A DNA stretch of 64,000 nucleotides from Daphnia pulex. Taxonomy: Eukaryota > Arthropoda > Branchiopoda > Diplostraca > Daphniidae. Within the stretch, counting starts at the first letter, position 1. Every line of letters begins with the position of its first letter. The DNA lies in the NCBI RefSeq assembly GCF_021134715.1, contig NC_060021.1:6852501-6916500 (forward strand), written 5' to 3'. Below, piece after piece: positions 11,207 to 23,100 of the stretch. A model generated the notes under the pieces. The model saw only the letters and a list, made by a program, of their open reading frames with translations, was not told the origin of the DNA and searched no databases. Made by a program: the position numbers and the translations under genes.

Positions 11207-12525
11207 TTATGATGGGGTTTTTTTACGATTATTATTACACACGCACAAACACACGCACACCAAGTTTACTGTAATCACTTTTGTTAATAGAATTTGAATG
11301 CACTTGTTAATGAATTTTGTTGAATGAACTAATGTCAATTCACGATGAACTACGCGCGAAAAATTGCCACTGCTACAAAAGTTGAAGTGAATACAAAAGG
11401 GACGGTATGGAAATTGTAGAAATATGGAGCACGGAAACTGTTTACACGCATTGACGCTTTGCAAGCGACTGAGTTTTGTAGAGTTTTTTTTTGAAATATG
11501 AGATTGTCTCATCGGCAAAAAAGGGAAATGTGAGGTGCTGTTGTCAACAGAGGGGTGAACTGGGGTGATATTTTACTAGGAAAGACGGTATTTTAGAAAA
11601 TGATAACGAATACTGAGAATTGTCGATCAGCCTTGATGGAGTCGATTTGGATTGTTGTAGTCAATCACGAATAATACTCGAATGCTATTGTAATTAATGT
11701 ATTGTATTTCATCCATTATTTGACATACAGTATCAGTACATCAAATTAAGTAATTAGCATTGATTGATTTTTTTTATTTCATTTTTTTGGCAGAATAAAA
11801 TATTGATGTTAGCCTATGATGGTTCAGTCACTGCAGTGTTGAATCGTAACTGAGATAGTTCTTAAATTTGAAAAAATTGAAAAAAAATACGTAATTGAAT
11901 AATTAATATGCCAGAAAGTTTTCGATAGGGGATTCTTGTTAAAAAATGAATTGTTTTAAAGGAGATTTAATTTCAAATTCCACCGGTGTAGTTGTTGAAT
12001 GTCATCTCTTGAAAATTAATATCAAAAAGATATCAAATAGCTATAGGTTTTTTTAAATTTTAACCAGAGCAATGGGTATTGGATGCCAGTTCAGGTTGGG
12101 ATGTAAGTTGTGCATTGACATTGCAATTTTAAAAATGACTTCTGTCTTGCTCATGATGTCGAAGTGCTGCCTTAATGATATCATAAGCGCATACAATTGT
12201 TTCAGTCGCTTTCAGCTGCAGATACTTGCACATAACGCTTAACAAAAAAGGATACTGTGACTCCCAACTGCTACATCTAATTAATGTTGCCACAGTTCAT
12301 ATCTATTTAAAAACAATGAACACATCATTAATAAATTCTATTTACAACATTATTATTTTATTACGATAAATTAGTTCTAAGGTTGCTTAAATTCCTTCTT
12401 AATGTTTAACTCGAAGCTCTGTTGACACAAGTTGGGCTGAATCATAACCCTCATTTATGGCAATCATGACGAGTAGCTGTAGAAATTTGCGGGCAGTGAA
12501 ATTCTCTATAGCCATTCATTCTTTG
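11207..12525. other. Flank upstream of the minus-strand Cys/His gene; no gene recognised
   Basis: The first ~300 bp should hold the 5' leader and promoter of the minus-strand unit starting at 11206; I see no clear TATA box. The remainder is AT-rich and has no frame with splice support on either strand. Confidence 0.4.
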
Positions 12526-13716
12526 TTAGGAGTCTTGGCAGTCAAAGTATATACTGTCATGGTCCATCAGTACTTCGCTACAATCTTGAGAAATAGAAAT
12601 AAAATTGTAAAATCCCATGTTCCCATCATCACGTAAAACATTATGGAATAATAAAACAGTACCTTCGCCGAAGACATTGCGTATTTTCTTAAAAGTCGAC
12701 TGTAAAACACACATTCAGCTTCATCAAGGATCTGTTGGGTTGTACCACGCAAACTAGAGTGCAAGCTACACCCAATGGAACGGCAGAGTATTGTAACAAT
12801 TTGTCATCAGTTTCATCACCAATCACATGACCTATAGAACACATTTTGTGTGAATTCTTCTTTCCCCTAAAAAATGAATGTTAAAGTTTTTAACCTTTTC
12901 AATAAGATTACAGCGTTCAAGTTTGAGAAGTTCGGGATGACTAAATGTATAGAGACGATTTCACCTCTAATTACCAATGCAAGGTGCTCGATATAACTAA
13001 AATCGGCGTTTTTTACAGCCATAACATTGGCATTAGTGAACAGTTTTTCTGGGTAGTTGAAAATCAATTGTCTGTAAAATCCAAAAATCAAAATAGTTGT
13101 TTTCAAGTTTTAATGCTAATTTAGTGTAAATGTTGGAGCTTAAAGGTTTAAGTTAAGTTAAGCACATCAAGGCAAATCTTAAACCTACCTATCTTTCATT
13201 GTGATCAACATTAACACGATTTATGTTCATGTCATTGGAATCAAGTGTGCCTTTCACCAGCTCACCAACTAAACAGGATAAGCGAGTAATTCCTGACTTA
13301 TATTCCCTTCTCCCTTCCCTTCCCTTTCCCTCCTCATGCTTCAACATTCTGGTTTGTTTGATTGAGACCTAAAAGTAAATAAAGTTATAAAAGATTGCAT
13401 AATGATTGTTTGTTTCCATTTACATTTTTCAACACTATTTCATGATTGAAATAGTTCCGTCAACCTGTTTCAGCTAGCTTTCTATACAGACTTCTTTTAC
13501 GCTTAAGTAGCAACTTGTGGTTAAGCAAGGTTTTTTTTTTAATTCCTTGACACCTAAACAAAACTGATCATTAAAATATGCACATGAAACAAAGTATATT
13601 TGTATTAGTTTTAGGGCATACCTAGGCGTTGACTTTGTTGTTGCTCTGCTCGAGGTGTGCACAGGAGAAACTGGAATACAGGATCTACATTCAAACATGA
13701 GGGAAATGAGAAACAA
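12526..13716 (-). pseudogene. Minus-strand coding-like fragments of unknown type
   Basis: Several short stretches read as plausible protein on the minus strand. One is 13104 down to about 12900, after a strong TTTTACAG acceptor, encoding a peptide with [20 protein letters not shown]. Another is about 12826-12690, after CTATAG, containing GHVIGDETDDKLLQYSAVPL. A third is 12690-12530, containing SISQDCSEVLMDHDS. Upstream, 13262-13180 encodes LVKGTLDSNDMNINRVNV and 13690-13620 encodes SPVHTSSRATTKSTPR before GTATGC. I could not join them into one frame. The Ser/Thr/Asn-rich pieces resemble the mini-exons at 8.5-10 kb. This may be a decayed gene, a second small-exon gene, or a relic of the neighbouring element. 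No family is recognised. Confidence 0.25.
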
Positions 13717-16700
13717 TAAGAATTATATTAAATACATTGTTAAGTTTAAGTACCTTTAGCTTTTCGATACCAATTCGACTCATTCTTTTTCGTAGTACAA
13801 GCATGTACTAATTTGAGTCGTCAAAATGATCCAAAAAAGTAAAGATTGGGGGACGAAATCAGAAACATGCTCAGGTAATAGTCTCGGCAATGGACTAATT
13901 TAACTAGACGTAACATTTAAATCAGAAACGGTGGCAGGAATAATGGAATATGTAATAAGAACGTAAATTGATTAAAAATAATGCAGCGCAGCCTGACGTT
14001 TCTTGTAAACAGACTGGCTATTATCGTCGTCTGCTAATTTATGTTGCTAAACTTGCTCTGAGACTCTTTTACAATCAAAGATATCTCGATAAAATCAAAA
14101 AAGCGCTCCTCAATTGCTACATATGTATAAGAGGGAATGCTATTCTTCAAACTAACACTAATTTAATCTTTAAATTCCGTAAGCGAACTTTTTTCTATAT
14201 TTAAGAAGTTTTCCCATTTTTTTCCCTTTTTTTGCTCCCAATCCCTCTTAAATATAGTAAATAGTTCTATAAATTAGTCATTATATATATAAAACAATAT
14301 TCCCCGTCGAATCCGATAAGTCGCGTCGTGATCGGTGGCTCACGAGAGCGTGAAAGTAATAAAAACCGTTTTCGTCGCCCCCCGCCCAATTCCCCAGGGA
14401 CCTCTCAGGGTTAATAGTATTTGGAGGGCTGTCGGAACTTTTTTTTTCTTCAAATCTCTCACTCTTAAAAGGCGGTAAGCCTTCGGCTTTTTAAAATAAG
14501 AATTTTAAAAATCTCTCAGGGATAATCATTCATTACATTCTTTAAATTTTACAATGAAAAGTATCTCATTTGAAAAAAAGAAATTTTATGAAGAGAAATT
14601 TCATTCATTTTAATTATTCTTTTAATTAATTGATGTTATTTTGCCGTCCAAACTGGCAACATAGAACGGCCATGAATTTCGTTTGAAAGCGAGAATTACG
14701 AATTTGCATAAAAATGGAATCTAGAAAGAAAGGAAGAAACACACGAAAGCTTGCCATGTGCTTTCTTGTACTAAACGTTGTACGATATATATTTACAGAT
14801 TTAATTTTACATTGTATGCTATTTTTAGAGCAGGTTCTCGTTCTGGAAAAGTTAGAAATGCACATGGCAAAAATATGTAGTTAATATACACGAAGTCTTG
14901 ACCGTCACCGACAGGCGACAAGCATGTTTAACATCATACATATTATCATCATGGTATATTATTAAATAATTTCAAAATGTGTATTGTGTTCTTTAACCAT
15001 GATATGTTCTTTAGTCGTAAGGCAAGCAAGCAAGCATATTCCCATGTTCAATGGACAGTGATTGTTCAAATGTGAAAAGTAATACTTCGCTGAGCTCCTC
15101 TGGGTGTGCTGTCTTTCTGGCTGGCTAGTTCAAGGTATACGTCATTTCTTTTGTTCCATTTATTTAGTCAATTACTCAATTAGTCACTTAAGAAATCAGA
15201 GATAGGCAAAATAGGATTGTAACGACGATTGTGAAACAAAATGCAGACGATCACTAACGAAACTTCGTGTTGAAATCGCCAAGATGACAACCAACAGTAG
15301 TTTTTATTGTAGAGGTATTTTCAACTTGCTCATTCAAACATAACACACATTCAATTTGAATTTTTGAACTACAATTCAAACATTCAAACATTTTTTTTTC
15401 TTGCTTTTCTGAAGAAATGAACATTGGTTAGAGCAAAAGTTTGTAGATGGTGCTGTTAGCATTGGCGCCATTCTTAAAAAAAAAATTCCAGACTGTCAAT
15501 GTCGTAAAGTAGACATGCCAGCCACGTTCATGGCGTAAAATCAATGGGACAAAAATGTATTTGTGGGAACGGAAAACGCCATGTGATTTTTCGTTCAGAC
15601 CTGCCGATAAAAATGGATGGCGGATGCTGATGTGCGAGCGGATGCGTCCATATCGTGCCAGACCGACACCCTCGACTCACTGGCTGCGTTCAGCTACGAT
15701 TTTTATCAATAGGCTCCAGTTACGTCTGTCCAATTTCGATAGTTCGATTTTTGTCAACACTCTCTATCTTTGGCTCCTCCTCCGGAATAAATGGACGAGT
15801 AGAATTTCGAAAATTCCAAATTAAAAAAAAATCATCTGAATCATCATGACGAACAAATGTTTTGGCCCTCGACCGATTTCTCAAACCCCCTAAATGTGTT
15901 TCGTTGGGGTAACGTGCATTAACGGTCGGTGCCCTCGGAGGTACTGAGCAATTAGCCCCAGTGACAAATCGTCGATCGACCTACACAGATAAGAAAACCA
16001 TTCAAAAGCAGTCAAAAGACCCGCCACAGCGTAGCAAGAGGTCGTGTAATAATAATAGTAATAAAAAAAAAAAGGTTCGTCTAATGACATACCCTTAAGG
16101 TTCTACTACTACTACTTTCCCCTGGCCGTCCTTTTGTAAAGTAAAGGTTGTATATATCGACGCTTCCCTTTTTTTTCCCTTGATATGACGCGACATACTT
16201 TTATGCCGGCATTTTTCTCTTTCATAATGTCATACTACTCTTTTTCATTCCGTTGTCGAACAAGGCTTTCTTCTTCAATGAATAGGGGGCTGAGTGTCTC
16301 CACTGCTTCTCCACTTGTGTTTATTGATACTACTGCTGTAGTCGGCCCTAAGAGACCGGTTATATTTTTTACTTTATAGTTTTAACAACATAACATTTAC
16401 CCGAGGAAAATCGGCTAAAAATTATACTAGCCATTCTCTCTCTCTCAAGTTCGAAACCTTCACTTTAGTACCGAATTTTTCCTCGTGTGGCACTTGAAAA
16501 CAATTTCTTCCTTGTTTCTTTCAATTCGCCCCAAGTGCTCTCCTTTGGAAATCCGTCCGAATTACAAAACAACAACCGCAATTAAATAATTTTTTTTTTT
16601 TTCAAAAACAAAAAAAGAACTTGAAAAAAAAAGAAAAATATGGATAGGAAAAAAAAGGGGTGGAATATTTTATTATAAGTGAGGAAGTTCATGAGAGAGT

Positions 16701-17154
16701 TCGCGGCGGCGGGAGGCGGAGGAGACGAAGGCAAAGACCTCTTTTTATTTTATTTTTCCTCCGCTCTCGGCAGGCACGTCTACAAGTCAGTAGAGAGCGA
16801 GAGTCTCTGGCGCAAAGAGGAGGGGGCCACCGCGGGCATAAGGCAAAAAAGAAAAAGAAAATAAAATAGAAGAAGGATCAAGTCACCGTTCCAGTCTAGC
16901 CAGACGGCCAGTGATCCTCCGAGTGGCAAGGGCGCAACATCCCAGTTTGAGACGAGCGCGCCCCCCCTCGTGTCTCACACTCTTTTGCCCAGTTTGTTTG
17001 TTTTGAAATTTTTCTGATTGTGTTCACATTCACAAAATACTTTGATTGGGGTTTTTATTTTTTTCTTGGTAACAAAAAAAAAGAAATTTGATTCAAAAGG
17101 AAGAGCGAAACGAACATTGTGCTGTCTGGAATTCGCGCAGCCGGTAACAAGAAA
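13717..17154. other. Intergenic region and probable 5' flank/UTR of papilin
   Basis: No supportable gene. Notable local items are: a GC-richer patch at 14300-14430 of unknown nature; a small hairpin at 14469-14497 (AAAGGCGGTAAGCC then GGCTTTTT); a GC-richer stretch at 15590-15790 with short broken frames; and A/T homopolymers at 16570-16660. The last few hundred bases before 17155 (for example 16870-17000) are candidates for the papilin 5' UTR and promoter, but no TATA box or clear initiator could be assigned. Confidence 0.4.
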
Positions 17155-20100
17155 ATGGCAATACCCGGTCGGCGTCCAGGCCGGTAAGTGACTCTTTCCG
17201 TCATCTTCTTCGCATTTCCTCATATGCAACAAAACGACAACGAACGACTTGTTTTCTTTTGCTTTTTCTTGGCCAAGGTTTTTCTTCAATTATTCGTCGT
17301 TGATGTCACTCACTCACGACTGGCGCGCGGTGAATTGAATATGAGATTCAAGCCGCTTGTCAATTCCTTGTCACGACTTTTTTATTTTATTTTATTGTCG
17401 GGTTCCTTAATAGAGAAAAACCAACAACACAGTGAAATATTTTTCGTAATGGGAAAAAAAGAGACAAGTTAATCAAAGTGTCCAAGAAAAACTAAAAGAA
17501 GTTCAAAGTTGTTTGTCAGGTTTTGTTTGTCAGATTTGTCGGGACAATTTTCGTCGCTGTGGGTTTCTTCTTTTTTCTTGAAAATAAAGGGGGGGAAAGG
17601 TCTTCCAATCAGTACAAAGCGGCTCGTGTGTGTGCGTGTGTGGGAGGAGAAAATGCATATTTTCTTCCGGAGTGAAAAACAAGAGTAAAAAGTAAGGGGG
17701 TTGTGAAGAAAATCAAGAAGAGCATTCCAGCCGGTTGGAACTGATTGATGGTTGATAGTTCTTAGTCGACTAGTCTCTCTCTCCTTTTTCTTTTGGCCCT
17801 CCTGTCTCTTGTCTGTTCTTCTGGCAGTTTTCCCCCTTAACTATCTTCGACTTCTTTTTTCGGTGTCTTCTCCGTCGTTTTAAATTCCCCTCCGAGGCGC
17901 ATCTCTTTGACAGTGCTCGCACTTTGGCCTCTTCTTTTATTTCAATGAACGCGCGGATTTTCGTACTTTTTTTCCCTCGAAAAACCCTCTGGAAAAATAA
18001 AAAGGACCAAGCTGAAACGGAAGAAGAAAGAAAAACATTTAAGACTGTCAGGCTAGTTGGTGGTGGTGGTGGTTTAAGGGCGAGAGAGGTGAAGATATTT
18101 TTCTTTCTTTTCGCTGAACAATTGCGATGACAGAAAAAGAGAATATATAGCATATCCTCTCAGCTATTCTTCGCCGGAGAGATGAGCGGCCAGTTAAGTC
18201 GCTCCCAAAACAGTTGTCCGCCATACACAGAAATAAAAAGTATAAAACAGAGAATGAAAAGAACTGCTGGCCCATCCATTTTGACTGTGTCTTCTGGCCA
18301 AGTTAAAAGTAGAGAATGCAGTTTACTTTTTCCGCGCTAATCAGCCAAACCATGTTCAACATTTTTCCACGTCGGAGAGCAACAAAAAGAACCATCGTTT
18401 CTTTTGTCGATTTCCTTTTTGGGAGTTTTGAAATTTTTTCCAGTTTGAGATTTTATTTATTTATTTTTTTTGCAAACGAAACATTCCAATTCGGGAACAA
18501 GAGTTTCTTGTGCAACTCTTCTAAGGCGAATTTCATGTCTGTCTGACGTAGGGGTCTTGATATTTCCATTCAGTTTTTGATTCACGATAGAGATTAGCAT
18601 GGATAAAAATATTCCAAGTAAATGGCTGTCGTCGCATTCCTGTCAGTAATTTTTTTCTTGACGTGTTCCAGTTCAAACAAAACCAGAAAAGAACAAAACA
18701 AGGTTACGGTCGGCTTGATTTTTTCCTTCGTCTTTTCTTCTTGTCTGGTTTTTGTTCTTAACAGTTTTTACCGGTTGACCATCTGGTCCACCAGAGTACC
18801 TACTATAAGGTGTTTGTACATATCATAAGGAGACCACACAGGTCACAGAAAAAGGCAAAAGAAGAATAAGATGCGCTCAGGCTTCTTCTTCTTCACTTGT
18901 CGAGGGCCAAGAAATTTGATGGGTCAGCTGGCAAAGGTGAAGGAGGGCCGGGATAGGCCAATAAGATATTTAAACACTTTTTTTTTAGCCCCCCCTCTAG
19001 TGCTGCCTAGGCTCTACAGTTATATAGGTACTACTACCCCAACTATAATGTAAGATGAGACTTTGAGGAATCTCGAGGAACACGACACAAAATTTGGTTT
19101 TTTCTCTCTCTCTCTCAACCCCGAGGAAGGTAACAAAAAGTTAAATAACGGAGGCCCTAAAATCCGACCCGTAACGGGTCGATCGGAACACGTCTCGTAA
19201 CGTACGTATTGTTAGTTGAAGAAGAGTTTTATATAAGCCGGCGTGATTACCACCGATTGAGTTACGCACATACCACACACCAGTGGGTTGAACGGGGGGT
19301 CAAATGCCCGGCCCAGCATTTTTATTTCTATTTTGAATAGCAGGGTTGGAGGAGGGAAAAAAACACATCTATTTCGTCTTCCTCACACACGGGCTATAGG
19401 GCTGTAAAAATACAAGGGAGAAAATGTGTCAACCATCTTGCCGGGTCGTATTTTCTCGTGACGAGGAAGAAAAGGCCCCCAGAATCCCCCAGAACAAGAT
19501 CCCCATCGATTTGGTTGTTTGGTAAAAAAATTTGGAGGAGGAAAAAGTAAAAACTATTTGAGGAGGACTGAGGTGGTGGTGGTGGTGTGAGTCGGATTAT
19601 AGGCATTTTTTGGGTGCTTTGTATACACGTACTGTATATCTTATTAGATGGAGGCTAGGCACTCTTGCTTTTTCTTCTATTTCCAAGGATCATCTCTCGG
19701 TAATTTTATTCAGCTTAGACATTTATAAATGCTGTACATCTACCATCAATTTCTCTCTAACTCACGTATATATATTGAGCTGGCGCGCTATACACGTACG
19801 GGATATTTAATATTTGAGTGAGTATAGTGCTGTGTGTGGACGGTTGATATGAAATTTTATTTTTCCTCTACATGAATATTGTATTATCTGTGCCGGAAAA
19901 GCGTTGCCTCCCTCTTCCTGCTTCTTGTAGCTTTTAATTTTTTGTGTCAGTCCCGTTGTTGATGAAACGATTCTTAAATGAATGAATTCAAATGGGATCA
20001 CTATGAAATGCATTTGGGGCCCCCTCTATATGGTGGGCGTCGATAAGACACGCTCGTCTGGCTCGATTGAGAGTTTAAATGTTTTTGAAATAAATTAGGT

Positions 20101-23100
20101 CCCCCACGCACAGATTACGCACACTGTATTATTCGGTTCAATATATTGAAGAGGGGCGGGACATGGTCCGTTTTGATATAAATAGCCGCATAAAAGCGCA
20201 TAGGGCCATCTGGTCGGTGTGTCTTTTAAGTGCATGCTTGTGTGTAGGTTGTTGTTGCTGTATGTTGTAGACGCCGTATAAAAATAGGATGAATAATTCA
20301 GTAATAAACGGGGGGGGGGGGGAATACAACAACCTTGCTATAGCAAAAAGGCATCAAAGGGCTTGGTCGAAGAAAAAAGTAAAAGGAAAGAAATCACGAC
20401 GGGTGGTCACATCTTTCCAGAGTCAAAGGGTTTTTCTTCCATCGGCCGAATTTGTTTTTGCTTCAAATAAAAAAAAAAAAAACCAAACGGAGAATTCTCT
20501 TTTGGATTGTTGACGTTTGACTCACCCGATCGTCTGAAGCGAAAAAATAACAAAAAAATGCTAATCTGGTGAAAGTTCACATCCATCAGCCGAGGACTTA
20601 AGAAGCCAAAGCTTTTAAGACGAAAATGGAATTTATTCAACAGGCCAAACAACAACGAGTCCCACTTGTCAATTGACTTTTTTGTTTTTTTCCCGAGTCC
20701 CGACCGCATACAAACAACGTAATTTTTTCATTGATGGAACGCCATCGTTTAAAAACAGAAAACAAAAATCTCAAAACAATTTTTTAATAGAAATCACGGT
20801 AGGAAGCAAAAATGTAGGAAGGGTGGGGTTTTGGGGGCATTGAGAGGGGGAAGAGAGAGAGAGGAATGAGAGTAGATGGAGAAGGAAAAATGGCCGGAAG
20901 CGCAAGGCAAGTCACGCGCCTAGTGACAGGAGCTGTCAAAACAGTCGTGGATCGCCGGGACGTGTTTAGCCTTCAACTTTTCGATCAATGAACTTTGTCC
21001 GTTTGAATATTATCACTCAAACAAAGTTCATGTTTGACATTTTTCTTCGTAACTCGAGTCATCTAGAGCCTTGTTATTCACGCGAATTTCACCAACCGTA
21101 TAACTGCCTCGAGCCAATCTGCTATAAAAGCCGAGATAGCAGACGCACAGTAATGCCTAGATGATCTTCGGTGGTCCGGGGTGCAGGCTTCAAGTTACCA
21201 AAAATTGGGTTAGAAGTTACCTGTAGCTGATTAGCGTCAGAGTGGTTCGATTCCACCTTCTGGGCGATTCTAATTCTTTTAGACAGTCGGCTGGCGAGGG
21301 TTTTTGGAGGGGTTGGAGTTGGAGGGGAGAGCGATGAAATAGATGATCGGAGTCAGCTTTTATTTTTGTTTTGAGTTGGGTGGAAATATGATCTTGATTG
21401 ACGGGGGATGAACCGTGGGTCCACAAAGCATAATGAATGATGAAAGTAAACTATGGGGTGAACGTTGTCTTGAATAACCTAACGGGTGTCTAGGTAACAC
21501 CAAAAGAAAAAGAAAAAGTTGGTGGGGGAGAACATTTTCTATTTTATTTTATTCCAAAAGGCCTAAAGGTGATTTTTATTTTTTCGACCGCGATTATCCG
21601 TTCAACAAATACCCACTGTATCATTTTCGGGTTTTTTTCTTTCTTCCCTGGGTCATCGATCACGATCCGGCAGCTACTCCCACTTGCGCAGCCATGTATC
21701 CGTCAACTTGATTGATTCATCTTCGATTGCTTTCGAAGTATGGAAAGCCCATAGGAAATTTCTGAGGAGAAAATAAAGTTCTCCATTTTTGTTTTCTTAA
21801 AAAAAAAAAAATTCAAAGTGCGAGACCAAAAGTCTCATTATGTACACAGTCCCGAAAGGGGGGGGGGGAGAAAAAAAAAAGAGATTGCTCAATAGGGTAT
21901 TGCCGAACGTTATGGTCTGGAGGAAGTCACGAGAAAGAAACTTGAACCGAACAACGGCGCCGCCGACGACACCGTTTGCGGAAAGTCTCAAAAAATGAAC
22001 CACCTGGTGCGCGTCTTAAAAAAGATCTCGGTTCCTTTTATTTAAAAGAGATGAAAGAGGTGCTTGTCCTTGAGAGGATGATTTCAATTGTTGTTCCAAA
22101 AACCTGACTCACCACCAAAAATTTTTCAAATACACAAGGATAGATAGATGGTGCCGAGAGATTTTTCCAAAATCAAATTGTTAGTGGCATCCCTATTCTT
22201 TTTATCCAAGAAATGCGGGCGCTCCAAGTTGGGGGGTGCTGCACGGTCATCGCTGTTTGACGGTGATGTTTTCAAATTGCACCTTCTACTGAAACGAGAG
22301 GTGGCATGTTTATAATTGAAGGCTCTGGTAGTATACGTAGGCGTATTGACTCTCCGTTTAAACTTTCATTCGTTGTTTGACCATCACCGATACGAAGACT
22401 CTCCCTATATGGCATCTTCTTCTTTTTTTTTTGAAAATGGCGCGCTCGTTTTCGGTTTTTCCTTTCCTTGCGCGGAGTGAGCAAAAGACTAGTCTCGGAA
22501 ATGGATGGAAAATGCTGCCGTATCAATAAATGTCTGGGTTTTTTTTCCGCCACTTACACACCAGCCAGCCGGCCGGTGTTTAAACAACACGCAAAATAAC
22601 CCACCCAGAAAACATAGTTTGTGTGTTTATATTACTAATCCGGCATGTCGCAATGCTCGCCGACTTGTCTGGGTTGTTTTTCTTCTCTTCCATTTTTGTT
22701 TTGTTTGTTTGTTTGTTTTTACAAAAAAAAAGAATTGCGAAGGTTGTCGGGAATGATCTCACGTTACCGATGTCGGCAAAATACGGATTTTTCACCGCAT
22801 CGCTGGGTTTATTCTTTGATGAATTGTTGTGTACGCGTGTGATCAAAACTCATCTTACATTCTCGTTATTTATTTCTCTCTTTCTCTTCATTTTCAGGTT
22901 ATTATTATTGTGGGTGCTGGCCGCCGCGTTCATCACTGCAACCGTTGATGTAAGTATATACGTTATACTCTCCTCTCTCTTGGGCGAATGGGGAAAAAAA
23001 AGGCTGTACAGTGTGGCTGTCGTCGCCGGCGGCTCTATTCATTATCAAATGCAAATCACCGTGACACACTCTGCTGACAAGTCCAGCCTCTTTTCATTCT

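Noticed and set aside
14300..14500. GC-richer patch with a small hairpin as a possible small RNA gene
   Set aside because: No match to spliceosomal RNA, tRNA or other RNA motifs I can recognise, and no Pol III terminator arrangement that would define it.
21120..21160. TATAAAA with a nearby ATG inside papilin intron 1 as an alternative promoter
   Set aside because: The ATG frame stops after three codons and no donor follows; kept only as a note in the intron entry.
21180..21280. tRNA-like words (GGTTCGATTCCACC with D-arm-like GCTGATTAGC)
   Set aside because: The T stem is mismatched and no acceptor or anticodon stem can be formed around it.
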